A stretch of 64,000 nt of DNA, from the NCBI GenBank assembly GCA_019637155.1, contig JAHBWE010000004.1, forward strand, positions 434,001 to 498,000, in the 5' to 3' direction. Shown here piece by piece: positions 38,021-47,312 of this stretch. Made by a program: the position numbers and the translations under genes. Position 1 is the stretch's first letter; each line of letters opens with the position of its first letter. Source of the DNA: Labilithrix sp. Lineage in GTDB: Bacteria > Myxococcota_A > Polyangia > Polyangiales > Polyangiaceae. Under the pieces are notes generated by a model. That model was not told where the DNA came from, searched no databases, and saw nothing but the letters and a program-made list of their open reading frames with translations.

Positions 38021-38901
38021 AGTCGCGCGACCTCGCCATCGCGGTCCTCGCCGTGCTCGCCGGCGCATGCGGCACGTTCCTGGACGTGACCGACCCGGCC
38101 GCGTTGACGGCCCCGGACGGTGGCGCCACGACACCGGACAGCGGCGGACCGAGCCCCCTGACGAGCGACGGCTCGGTCTCCGGCAGTGACGCGAACGCGT
38201 CGTCGTCGAGCAGCTCGAGCAGCTCGAGCGCGTCGTCCTCGGGCCAACAGACGTCGTCCTCGAGCTCGTCCTCTGGCACGTTCTCCTCGTCGTCGAGCTC
38301 GTCCTCGTCGTCGAGCTCGTCCTCGTCGTCGAGCGGCGGTGGACGGCCGCCTTTCGAATGCCTGCCAGGCGCGATCTTCTGCGACGACTTCACGGCGACG
38401 CACGCTGCGTGGAAACCGTGGGGGCCGCCAACCCAGCCGCTGCTCGAGATCGTCGCCGATGGTTACAACGGCAACGCGGGGTCCGCGCACGACGGTCGCG
38501 TACAGGACTACACGATCGCTACGACCTCCGCCGTCGAGGTCTGGTTTCGCTTTCGCATCGTCACCACGCCTGCGGCGGCAGTACACCTCTTCCGCATCGG
38601 GACCCCGACCCCGGACGCGTTCTGGATGACGATCGACCGGGGGGCCTTCACGGTCGAGTCGTCGACGGGCTGGACAACGACGTCTCGGGGCTCGGGGTCG
38701 ATCAGCGCCGACGCGTGGCACCACATCAAAATCACTTTCGACTTCGGGGCAGCCGGCGGAAGTTACGCCAAGATCTCCCTCGACGACGACCTGCCCATTC
38801 AGTTCTCGTTCAACGGGGACGACGGGCAGCCGACGCTGACCCTCGGATACTTCGAGGGCTCCAACTACCGCATCGACTACGACGAGCTGATCATCAACTA
38901 G
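38017..38901 (+). CDS. Poly-Ser-linked lipoprotein with LamG-like domain
   Basis: A signal peptide with lipobox LAGAC, then about 70 residues that are mostly Ser, encoded by tandem microsatellite-like repeats of AGCTCGTCCTCGTCG units (38190-38335). The C-terminal 185 residues (CDDFTATHAAW, VEVWFRFRIVT, WHHIKITFDFG, YFEGSNYRIDYDELII) look like a concanavalin/LamG beta-sandwich, which binds sugars or proteins. The length of the poly-Ser stalk is likely strain-variable. It shares an operon with the kinase and the membrane protein. Confidence 0.65.
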   Translation: MKSRDLAIAVLAVLAGACGTFLDVTDPAALTAPDGGATTPDSGGPSPLTSDGSVSGSDANASSSSSSSSSSASSSGQQTSSSSSSSGTFSSSSSSSSSSSSSSSSSGGGRPPFECLPGAIFCDDFTATHAAWKPWGPPTQPLLEIVADGYNGNAGSAHDGRVQDYTIATTSAVEVWFRFRIVTTPAAAVHLFRIGTPTPDAFWMTIDRGAFTVESSTGWTTTSRGSGSISADAWHHIKITFDFGAAGGSYAKISLDDDLPIQFSFNGDDGQPTLTLGYFEGSNYRIDYDELIIN

Positions 38902-38960
38902 CCCGCGCGCGACGCTCGTGCTGGCGCCCCGGGCGCTAGCCGACTAGGTTCCGGGGCCTC

Positions 38961-40469
<1,509 letters not shown>

Positions 40470-40483
40470 CCGTCACGGTCCCG

Positions 40484-41332
40484 TCACGGCGGGACGTGCG
40501 TCGTCGCGGGGCTCCCCGGGAAGTCGCGGCGCAGGCGATCGAAGTGCGCCTTGGCCTTGGCGGGTTGGTTCAGCGCGAGCTCCGTCTCGCCGAGGCGGAG
40601 CAGCGCGTAAGCGAAGATGCCGTTCGCCGGCGGCGGGTACTTGAGCACCTCGACGAACGCCTGCTCCGCGAGCGCGTACTTGCTCGGGTCTTGCCGCGCG
40701 TCGTCGAAGAACATCTGCCCGAAGGCGAAGTACGCGTACGGAACGAGCTTCGACTGCGGGCTCGTCTTGATGAGGTCGTAGTAGCTGCTGCGCGCCCGCT
40801 GCGGCTCTCCGCTCAGCTCGTAGGCGAGCCCGCGGTAGTAGCGCGCCTCGTCGAGCCCGGCGGTCGACGGATGGTCGTTGAGCAGCGTCGTCCAGTGCGC
40901 GGCCTCCTGCTTCCGCGCCTGCGCCGCGTCCGCGCCGCTCGCTCCGCGCGCGAGCTCGCCGTACGCCGCCGTGAGGCGCTTCAAGAGGTGCGGGCGCGTG
41001 CTGCTCGTCGCCGGCGTCGTCACGAGCAGCCGCTCCAGGTTCTGCGCCTCCACCTCGAGGACGGCGCGCTGCCGCGGCGCGCTCTTGGCGCGAGGGTCGC
41101 GCGTGTCGGGCGGCATCTCGTCGGTCGTCGCGGGCTCCGGCGGCGGCGGCGGCTCGGTCGCGGCCGGCGCGGCGGTCTCGTCCCGTGATGCGGCCCCCGC
41201 GTCCATCGGCGGGATCACGAGCTGCTGCGCCGGCGTGTCCGCCGCCGACGGCGCGGCGCGCTCGTCGCCGCTGCACCCCGTCGATGCGAGCACGATCGCA
41301 ACAACGCCGACGGCGTAGGATCGCGCGAACAT
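40484..41332 (-). CDS. TPR-type lipoprotein
   Basis: The 282-residue product has a signal ending STGC, a Pro/Ala-rich spacer, then helical repeats of about 35 residues ([59 protein letters not shown]). These are tetratricopeptide-like, similar to YbgF/CpoB or BamD-type envelope proteins. Its ATG and the ATG of the small membrane gene on the other strand share the four bases CATG, so the two are a divergent pair with overlapping start codons. Confidence 0.72.
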   Translation of the reverse strand: MFARSYAVGVVAIVLASTGCSGDERAAPSAADTPAQQLVIPPMDAGAASRDETAAPAATEPPPPPEPATTDEMPPDTRDPRAKSAPRQRAVLEVEAQNLERLLVTTPATSSTRPHLLKRLTAAYGELARGASGADAAQARKQEAAHWTTLLNDHPSTAGLDEARYYRGLAYELSGEPQRARSSYYDLIKTSPQSKLVPYAYFAFGQMFFDDARQDPSKYALAEQAFVEVLKYPPPANGIFAYALLRLGETELALNQPAKAKAHFDRLRRDFPGSPATTHVPP

Positions 41333-41576
41333 GGCGGCGGAGATCGAGCTTCGTGCGCTGATGATGGGGACGTACTTCGGCTTCATCATGCTCGTCGCCT
41401 ACGACAAGGCTAGCGCAGGCGCGCTCGTCGGACCCGGCCTCTCGTGGGGGATCCTGCTCGGCGCGCTCGTCATCGTCGTCGCGTGGGTGGTCCTCATCTG
41501 CCTCTCGCCGGAGCCCGCCGCGGAGAAGAAATTCGCGGAGGTCGAGCGGCGCATGCACCTCGGGCCGGACGCCTGA
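41331..41576 (+). CDS. Small two-helix membrane protein
   Basis: Eighty-one residues with two hydrophobic segments (around MGTYFGFIMLVAY and ILLGALVIVVAWVVLICL) and a charged tail. Family unknown. The start overlaps that of the divergent lipoprotein; TAGGAT (41316-41321) ends 9 nt before the ATG and lies inside the other gene's coding region. Small helical hairpins like this may regulate a partner, but no partner is evident. Confidence 0.5.
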   Translation: MAAEIELRALMMGTYFGFIMLVAYDKASAGALVGPGLSWGILLGALVIVVAWVVLICLSPEPAAEKKFAEVERRMHLGPDA

Positions 41577-41588
41577 TACCCTCGCGTC

Positions 41589-41843
41589 ATGGTTCCCGTT
41601 CGAGTGACGGTGATGGTGGGGCGAAAGGTCATGCCGGTCGACGACGTGCGCGACGCGAGCGTGAAGACGGCGCTCAAGCAAGCGGCGAAGGACGTCGGCG
41701 CGCGCCTCGCCGCCGCGAAGTGCCCGACCCACGGCAAGGGCCCGACCGACGTGCGCCTCCACTTCGACGCTGGCGGCAACGGCGACCTCAAATACGAGTC
41801 CTGCTGCGAGGAGCTGGGCAAAGCCGTCTCGAAGCTCGTCTGA
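41589..41843 (+). CDS. Small hypothetical protein with Cys pair motif
   Basis: Eighty-four residues, basic N-terminal half then KCPTHGKGP, VRLHFDAGGNGDLKYESCCEEL. The Cys-x-x-His and Cys-Cys could bind a metal. No family is recognised. TACCCT at 41577-41582 ends 6 nt before the ATG, one of the clearest examples of the short-spaced box. Confidence 0.55.
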   Translation: MVPVRVTVMVGRKVMPVDDVRDASVKTALKQAAKDVGARLAAAKCPTHGKGPTDVRLHFDAGGNGDLKYESCCEELGKAVSKLV

Positions 41844-41862
41844 CCGCGGCGATGCGCGGTCG

Positions 41863-42603
41863 TCAGGGCTCGTAGTAGAAGCGGAGCTCGCGGAGGAGGC
41901 CGCTGTCGCCGCGCTCGAAGGTCAGGGCGGCGGGCTCCGGATCGCCGGTGGGGCGCGTGCGCGAGATCACCGCTTCGACGCAGCAGCAGCGGCCGTCGTC
42001 GGCGGCGCCGGCGGGGGCGATCTGCATGCGGCTGCCGACGTCGCTCACGAACGCCGCCATCGAGCCGTCCTTCTTCGCGTACGCCTTGCCGTCGGGATCG
42101 ACGAAGCGCGCCGAGGCCTCGAAGGCCGCGAGCACGCGCTCGACCGCGCCCTTCCGCAGCGCGTCGAGGACGTGGAGGACGACCTGCGGGACCGCAGCGT
42201 CGGGGTTGGCCTCGAGCATCGGCGCGCGGGCGCGGCGCTCGTTTTGACCGGATGTATAGTACAGGCGAAGCTCGATCTCGCGGAGGCGGCGGCGCTCGGC
42301 CACGACCGCGATCGGGACGTCGGCGCCGCCGCGGGTGAGGACGCCCTCCGAGACGTCGCGGTCGACGCCCGTCGCCGAGGCCACGTGGCGGTAGGTCGCG
42401 CCCTTGAAATGGGCGGCGAAGCGCTCGAGGAGCGGGTCGATCGAGGAGAGCGTCGACGCGCGGCCGAAGAGCGGATCGTCGATCGTCGCGCGGTTGCCGA
42501 GTCGCTTCGAGAGGGCCGGGAGCGCGTTGGACACCAGCGCCGGGACGTAGACGTCGGCCAGGCGGCCCTTCAACGTGCTGGCGGCTCCGCGCTCCTCGCT
42601 CAT
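41863..42603 (-). CDS. SnoaL-like protein with two domains
   Basis: The 246-residue product seems to hold two SnoaL/NTF2-like folds (first: DPLLERFAAHFKG, VVAERRRLREIELRLYYTSG; second: VLAAFEASARFVDPDGKAY, TFERGDSGLLRELRFYY). The fold serves as isomerase, hydrolase or ligand-binding protein. It overlaps none of its neighbours; mvaB starts about 65 bp away on the other strand. TATGCT lies 9 nt before the ATG. Confidence 0.6.
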   Translation of the reverse strand: MSEERGAASTLKGRLADVYVPALVSNALPALSKRLGNRATIDDPLFGRASTLSSIDPLLERFAAHFKGATYRHVASATGVDRDVSEGVLTRGGADVPIAVVAERRRLREIELRLYYTSGQNERRARAPMLEANPDAAVPQVVLHVLDALRKGAVERVLAAFEASARFVDPDGKAYAKKDGSMAAFVSDVGSRMQIAPAGAADDGRCCCVEAVISRTRPTGDPEPAALTFERGDSGLLRELRFYYEP

Positions 42604-42667
42604 CGGAGCGGCAGCATACCCACATCGTCGCCTTGCGTCCAAGCCCGCGCCGTACGAGAAGAAGAGG

Positions 42668-43621
42668 GTGAGCGCCGCTTCGTCCCCCGACCTCTTTTCC
42701 GCCGTCCCCGACGCCGTGAGCGTCTACGAGGTCTCTCCGCGCGACGGGCTGCAGAACGAAGGCGTCACGGTCCCGCTCTCGGGCAAGCTCCGCCTCGTCG
42801 ACGCCCTCGTCGCGGCCGGCCTCAAGCGGATCGAGATCACGAGCTTCGTCTCGCCGAAATGGATCCCGCAGCTCGCCGACGCCGACGATCTCTGCGAGGT
42901 CGTCCAGTCGTCCCGCGCGCCCGCCCATCCCGACGTCGCGTTCACCGCGCTCTGCCCGAACGCGAAGGGGCTCGAGCGCGCGAAGGCGGCGGGGATGAAA
43001 GAGGTCGCGGTCTTCATGAGCGCGAGCCCTACCCACAACAAGAAGAACATCAACAAGACGATCGACGAGACCTTCGCCGCGTTCGAGGAGACGATCGGCC
43101 CCGCGCGCGACGCGGGCATGCGCGTCCGCGGCTACGTGTCCACGGTGTGGGGGTGTCCTTACGAGGGCGCGGTCGATCCGAAGCAGTCGATCGCGATCGC
43201 GCTCCGGCTGAAGGAGATGGGCTGCTACCAGATCTCCCTCGGCGACACGATCGGCGCCGGCACGCCCCGACAAACGCGCGAGATCATCGCGCGGGCGTTC
43301 GATGCTCTCCCCGTCGACGCCGTTGCGATGCACATGCACGATACCCGCGGCACCGCGCTCGCGAACGTGGTCGTCGGGCTCGAGCTCGGCGTCCGCCACT
43401 TCGACGCCGCGGTCGGCGGTCTCGGCGGCTGCCCCTACGCGCCCGGCGCCGCGGGGAACGTCGCGACGGAGGACCTCGTCTACATGCTCGAGGGCATGGG
43501 CGTGAAGACGGGCGTCGACCTCGAGCGGCTCGTCGAGGCCGCGCGTGCGGCAGAGGGCATCGTCGGACGGCAGCTCCCGGGGAAGGTCCACCGCGCGGGT
43601 CTGCGATCGCTTCGCGCGTAA
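42668..43621 (+). CDS. mvaB: Hydroxymethylglutaryl-CoA lyase
   Basis: Cleaves HMG-CoA to acetyl-CoA and acetoacetate in leucine degradation. It has 317 residues. The (beta/alpha)8 barrel opens VSVYEVSPRDGLQNEG (Asp of the metal and Arg), has MHMHDTRGTALANV (metal His pair) and ends with the catalytic-loop Cys in GGLGGCPYAPGAAGN. GTG 42668 is favoured because the upstream ORF part is unusual and ends in a purine-rich AAGAAGAGG. A related alternative is an isopropylmalate-synthase-like lyase, but the Cys loop is specific. Confidence 0.9.
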   Translation: MSAASSPDLFSAVPDAVSVYEVSPRDGLQNEGVTVPLSGKLRLVDALVAAGLKRIEITSFVSPKWIPQLADADDLCEVVQSSRAPAHPDVAFTALCPNAKGLERAKAAGMKEVAVFMSASPTHNKKNINKTIDETFAAFEETIGPARDAGMRVRGYVSTVWGCPYEGAVDPKQSIAIALRLKEMGCYQISLGDTIGAGTPRQTREIIARAFDALPVDAVAMHMHDTRGTALANVVVGLELGVRHFDAAVGGLGGCPYAPGAAGNVATEDLVYMLEGMGVKTGVDLERLVEAARAAEGIVGRQLPGKVHRAGLRSLRA

Positions 43622-43674
43622 GTGTCGCGCATTGCGGCGGCGCTGGCCGGCGCACCCTTTCATGCATGTCGGCG

Positions 43675-43815
43675 ATCCTTTCTTAACTGAAAGATGGAGC
43701 GACCCGCGACGGGCGCTTTCGCGGACTTAGCTCTCGGCACGGAGCTCGCATTACAGGCGGGCGGCACCGCGTTGAGGCTTCCCCCCCCCGAGCCCGGACG
43801 CGGTGCCGCTTTTTT
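43675..43815 (+). ncRNA. Candidate structured RNA ending in an intrinsic terminator
   Basis: Three hairpins precede a terminator in the space after mvaB. Stem 1 at 43675-43695 (8 by 7 bases, one bulge, 6-nt loop), stem 2 at 43699-43716 (GCG-A-CCCG with a CGA loop), stem 3 at 43729-43746 (AGCTC/GAGCT), then the terminator. The order and tight spacing resemble a small RNA, but it could be the 3' untranslated region of mvaB. No protein-coding reading seems likely in this stretch. Confidence 0.5.
43761..43815 (+). terminator. Rho-independent terminator
   Basis: GCGGCACCGCG (43761-43771) pairs perfectly with 43799-43809, followed directly by six T. The 27-nt loop contains a run of nine C. It is the clearest intrinsic terminator in the window and ends either mvaB or the candidate RNA. 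Confidence 0.85.
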
Positions 43816-43854
43816 GTGTTCGCGCTTCGGACGCGCGTGGCAGAGTCCGGCGCG

Positions 43855-44514
43855 ATGCGCCTCGCGATCTTCGTAGGCCTCACCGCCGTCGCCGCGTGCA
43901 GCCGCACGCCGGCGGAGCCGGAGCCCGCCCCGCCGCCGGTGAGCGTGCCGCCGGTGAAGCCGCGCGCGGTGGCGGCCAGCGCGTCCGCGCCGGAGCCCGC
44001 GGATGGCGCCGCGCCGGGATCGCTCGAGGGCCGCTGCGTCGTGAAGATGGCGGACACGGCGCCGCGGATCCCTCCGAACGCGAGCGCGGCCGCCTGTCCG
44101 CCGGACCCGGGGGGCAGCGGGCGCATGCCCGCGGACGAGATCACGTTCCTCGACGTCGGCGGCGACGGCCCGAAGCTCAAGATCACGGCGGAGCTGGCGA
44201 GGACCCCGCGCGACGTCGAGCGCGGCCTCATGTACCGGCGCTCGATGGGCGACGATCAGGGCATGTTCTTCAAGCTCGACAAGCGGAGCGTGCACACCTT
44301 TTGGATGCATAATACATGCATCGCGCTGGACATGATGTTCGTCGACACCGACGGGCTCATCGTCGGCATCGTCGAAGGCGCGGCCCCGCTGACGGACACG
44401 ATCCGGAGCGTCGACTGCGAGTCCGCCTACGTCCTCGAGGTGAACGGCGGCTGGTCCCGCAAGCACGGCGTCCAGCCGGGGCAACGGATCACGATCCCTT
44501 TCGCGGCCCGCTAG
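43855..44514 (+). CDS. DUF192-domain lipoprotein
   Basis: Signal peptide with lipobox VAAC, Pro/Ala-rich linker, then a DUF192 domain: ELARTPRDVERGLMYRRSM, GMFFKLDKRSVHTFWMHNTC, LDMMFVDTDGLIVGI. This small beta-barrel family is widespread and of unclear role; it has been suggested to bind nucleotides or sugars. A cyclophilin lipoprotein follows 15 bp later. Confidence 0.8.
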   Translation: MRLAIFVGLTAVAACSRTPAEPEPAPPPVSVPPVKPRAVAASASAPEPADGAAPGSLEGRCVVKMADTAPRIPPNASAAACPPDPGGSGRMPADEITFLDVGGDGPKLKITAELARTPRDVERGLMYRRSMGDDQGMFFKLDKRSVHTFWMHNTCIALDMMFVDTDGLIVGIVEGAAPLTDTIRSVDCESAYVLEVNGGWSRKHGVQPGQRITIPFAAR

Positions 44515-44529
44515 GGTAAAAACGGGCCC

Positions 44530-45306
44530 ATGAGCTCCCGTTTCATTGCCATCGCCGCCCTCGCTCTCGTCGCGTGCAACAAGACGCCGGAGCCGCAGCC
44601 CGAACCGGCGCCGGCCCCGGTCGCGACGCAGGCCGCCGCCGCGAGCACGGGCGGAGGAAAGAAGGACGACGAGCCCGGCAGCGCGCCGAAGACCGACGAC
44701 AAGCCGAAGGAGCCCGGCAAGCCGGGCGGCGATCCGCACAACGGCAGCTTCACGCTCGCGGAGGCGACGAAGGACCTGAAGGGTGCAGGTCCGATCGTCG
44801 CGACGATCGACACGAGCAAGGGCAAGTTCCAGTGCAAGCTGTTCGACGACAAGGCGCCGATCACGGTCGCGAACTTCATCGGCCTCGCGACCGGCAAGCG
44901 CGCGTGGAAGGACTCGCGCAGCGGCACGTGGGTGACGCGCCCGGCCTACGACGGCACGACGTTCCACCGCATCATCAAAGGGTTCATGATCCAGGGCGGC
45001 GATCCGCTCGGGAACGGCACCGGCGAGCCGGGCTACGTGATCAAGGACGAGATCTGGGAGGGCGCGAAGCACGATCGCGCGGGTCTCCTCTGCATGGCGA
45101 ACCGCGGCAACAACACGAACGGCGCGCAGTTCTTCATCACCGACGCCGCCGCGGCGCACCTCGACAACAACTACACGATCTTCGGCGAGTGCGGCCCCGA
45201 GCAGCTCGTCCACGACATCGCGAGCGTCCCCCTCGCCGGCGAACGCCCGGTCACCCCGGTGAAGATCAACTCCGTCACCATCACCCGCGACGAGAAGAAG
45301 AAGTAA
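44530..45306 (+). CDS. Cyclophilin-type peptidyl-prolyl isomerase, lipoprotein
   Basis: Accelerates proline cis-trans isomerisation in secreted proteins. The lipobox is LVAC, and a Lys/Pro/Asp-rich spacer precedes the catalytic domain (TIDTSKGKFQCKLFDD, TTFHRIIKGFMIQGG, NGAQFFITDAAAAHLDN). Arg, Phe and Gln of the active site are present. TAAAAA lies 7 nt before the ATG. It may assist the folding of the many lipoproteins in this region. Confidence 0.9.
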   Translation: MSSRFIAIAALALVACNKTPEPQPEPAPAPVATQAAAASTGGGKKDDEPGSAPKTDDKPKEPGKPGGDPHNGSFTLAEATKDLKGAGPIVATIDTSKGKFQCKLFDDKAPITVANFIGLATGKRAWKDSRSGTWVTRPAYDGTTFHRIIKGFMIQGGDPLGNGTGEPGYVIKDEIWEGAKHDRAGLLCMANRGNNTNGAQFFITDAAAAHLDNNYTIFGECGPEQLVHDIASVPLAGERPVTPVKINSVTITRDEKKK

Positions 45307-45452
45307 CGCCGGCGACGATCGCCACAGGTCGTCCACGATCCTCTCCCACGCTAGGCACACGCTCCCCACACACTCTCCACAGCTCTACCCCAGCGCGCGC
45401 GATTCTTCGTGTCCGGGCTCGCCGATCGCGCGGCGCGTGGTAGACGGGCGGC

Positions 45453-46097
45453 GTGCCCGCGCTCAAAGGCTCCCTCACGTACGCGCGCTTCTTCGTCGAC
45501 GGCGAGCTCCCCGCCGATCATCGAGAGCGCTTCCTCAAGGTCGTTCGCCTCCGCGCGATGAGGCCGCTCGAGCCCGACGACGAGGAGCTCGAACGAAGCG
45601 GCTGGTCGAAGATCGGCGAGCCGTTCGTCGTCGACCTCGGTCACGACGACGTGTTCTGGAACGAGTACGTCAACCTCGGCTTCCGCACCGATCGCTGGAA
45701 GCTCTCGCCTTCGCTCGTCCGCAGCACGCTCCGCGCGGCGGAGGCGGCGTACCTCGAGAAGAAGGGCCGCGAGCGCCTCTCGCGCACGGAGAAGGCGGAG
45801 CTGAAGCTGATGGTGACGAAGAAGCTCCGCCGCGCGGCCGAGCCGTCGACGCGCACGATCGATCTCTCGTGGTCGCTGAACGAGGGCGTCGTCCGCTTCT
45901 TCTCCCACGCGTCGAAGCCGGGCGCGCAGATGATGGAGCTGTTCAAGCAGACGTTCGGCCTCGCGCTCGTCCCCGAGTCGCCGTTCACGCTCGCGGAGCG
46001 CGTCGGCCTCGAGAAGGCGCAGCGGAGCGCGTGGCAGGACATGGAGATGGTCTCGCTCGCCGGGCGCCGCCCGCTCGACGCGGCGGCGGAGGAGTAG
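45453..46097 (+). CDS. RdgC N-terminal half-like protein
   Basis: The 214-residue product resembles the first two thirds of E. coli RdgC, a ring-shaped DNA-binding protein that limits RecA. Matching blocks: LSPSLVRSTLRAAEAAYLE, RLSRTEKAELKLMVTKKLRR, RTIDLSWSLNEGVVRFFSHA and FGLALVPESPFTLAERV. The E. coli protein is about 300 residues, so this one lacks the C-terminal part, which appears to be encoded by the next gene. GTG start; TAGACG lies 6 nt upstream. About 4 bp separate the two genes. Confidence 0.7.
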   Translation: MPALKGSLTYARFFVDGELPADHRERFLKVVRLRAMRPLEPDDEELERSGWSKIGEPFVVDLGHDDVFWNEYVNLGFRTDRWKLSPSLVRSTLRAAEAAYLEKKGRERLSRTEKAELKLMVTKKLRRAAEPSTRTIDLSWSLNEGVVRFFSHASKPGAQMMELFKQTFGLALVPESPFTLAERVGLEKAQRSAWQDMEMVSLAGRRPLDAAAEE

Positions 46098-46101
46098 AGA
46101 G

Positions 46102-46740
46102 ATGAGCGAGCTGAATCTGGCCGACCGCATCGAGCTCCGGCGCTTCGTCGGGCGTGAGCTCCTCTTGTGGCTGTGGTTCGAGAGCGAGGTCTTCGAGGCG
46201 ACGCTCTCGACGAAGGAGCACGGCTCGTTCGGCCTCTGGGTCGAGGGGCGCCTCGTGCTCGACGAAGGCAAGGAGTCGACGACGATCAAGGGCACGGCGC
46301 CGGGGCTTCATCGCGAGGCGAAGGAGGCGCTGCTCCGCGGGAAGACGCCCGAGCGCGCGGGGCTCCACCTCTCCTTCGGCGACCACGAGTGCACGCTCAC
46401 GCTGCGCGGCGAGACGCTCGCGTTCGCGAACCTGCTCCCGCCGAAGAAGGAGAAGGAGGAGGCGCCCGCGCTCGACGCGGCTCCGCGGGCGCCGCGCAAG
46501 CGCGCGAAGAAGGAAGCGGACGCCGACGCGGTCCTCGCCGACGCGGCGTTCTACGATCGCATGCACTTCGTCCGCGACGTCGAGGGGCTCACGACCGCGC
46601 TCTACCGCGACTTCCTCGCGCTCCGCCTCTCCCCCGCGTGGGACAAAACGGTGGTGCCCGCGCTCGAGGCGTGGGTGGCGGGCAAGGAGGTCGACGCCGA
46701 TCGCTACGCCGCCGCCCGCCGACGCGCTCTCGTGAGCTGA
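46102..46740 (+). CDS. RdgC C-terminal half-like protein
   Basis: The 212-residue product contains REAKEALLRGKTPERAGLHLS and HECTLTLRGETLAFANLLPP, which align in order and spacing with the E. coli RdgC region around EAGKVVTKLALDW and SLKRLKFCDEL. A basic linker (RAPRKRAKKE) and a helical tail of no known counterpart follow. The start has GGAG followed by a short spacer. Together with the previous gene this looks like a split RdgC. If so, the two products should form one ring. Confidence 0.55.
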   Translation: MSELNLADRIELRRFVGRELLLWLWFESEVFEATLSTKEHGSFGLWVEGRLVLDEGKESTTIKGTAPGLHREAKEALLRGKTPERAGLHLSFGDHECTLTLRGETLAFANLLPPKKEKEEAPALDAAPRAPRKRAKKEADADAVLADAAFYDRMHFVRDVEGLTTALYRDFLALRLSPAWDKTVVPALEAWVAGKEVDADRYAAARRRALVS

Positions 46741-46763
46741 GCGCGCGCGTCAGTGGTCAGTCG

Positions 46764-47309
46764 TCAGTGGCCGAAGTGCCCGCTGAGGACGCCCTCGCCG
46801 AGGATGTGGCCGTCGATGGCCTCGTCGATCTGCGAGCGCGGCGTCCCCTCCGAGAGGTTCAGCATCGTGTCGAGCGCGGTGACGCGGTAGCGGTAGCGGT
46901 GCGCCTCGCCCTTCGGCGGGCAGGGGCCGGAGTAGTGCGCGACGGAGAAGTCGTTGAGGCCGAAGCGCGCGCCTTCGCCCGCGTTCGTGAGCTCGGTGCC
47001 GGACTCGAGCTTGCGGAGATCGGGCGACAGGTTGAACGCGACCATGTGGACGAACACGCCCGACGACGCGTCGGGATCGTCGACCGTGACGACGAGCGAC
47101 TTCGTCCCCTCCGGCGGCGAGCTGATCACGAGCTCGGGCATGACCTCCTTCCCGTCGCAGGTGCAGTCGACGGGGATGCGGCCGCCCTCGGTGAAGGAGG
47201 GGCTCGTCACCGTGATCGACGCGACGACGACGCCGGGCGCGGCGCGCGGTACGAGCTGCGGTTTGCCGCAAGCTGTCACGACGACGAGGGCGAGGAGGGC
47301 GATGCGCAT
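46764..47309 (-). CDS. YbhB/YbcL-type PEBP lipoprotein
   Basis: Signal ending VVTAC, then the phosphatidylethanolamine-binding fold: SPSFTEGGRIPVDCTCDGK, SLVVTVDDPDAS (DPD motif), VHMVAFNLSP, YSGPCPPKGEAHRYRYRV (GPxPP). Bacterial YbhB-type proteins are small-molecule or lipid binders. It lies 3 bp after the multi-spanning membrane gene on the same strand, so the two are in one unit. There is nothing that tells its ligand. Confidence 0.88.
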   Translation of the reverse strand: MRIALLALVVVTACGKPQLVPRAAPGVVVASITVTSPSFTEGGRIPVDCTCDGKEVMPELVISSPPEGTKSLVVTVDDPDASSGVFVHMVAFNLSPDLRKLESGTELTNAGEGARFGLNDFSVAHYSGPCPPKGEAHRYRYRVTALDTMLNLSEGTPRSQIDEAIDGHILGEGVLSGHFGH

Positions 47310-47312
47310 GGT

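Noticed and set aside
38190..38335. Repeat array as a non-coding element
   Set aside because: It encodes the poly-Ser stalk of a lipoprotein, with frame maintained.
43621..43860. tRNA gene near the terminator
   Set aside because: No cloverleaf with T-loop TTCRANY could be built; hairpins are in a linear row.
45320..45400. CTCCACAG/CCCCACAC motifs resembling DnaA boxes
   Set aside because: They differ from TTWTNCACA at key positions, there is no AT-rich unwinding region and no dnaA or dnaN nearby.
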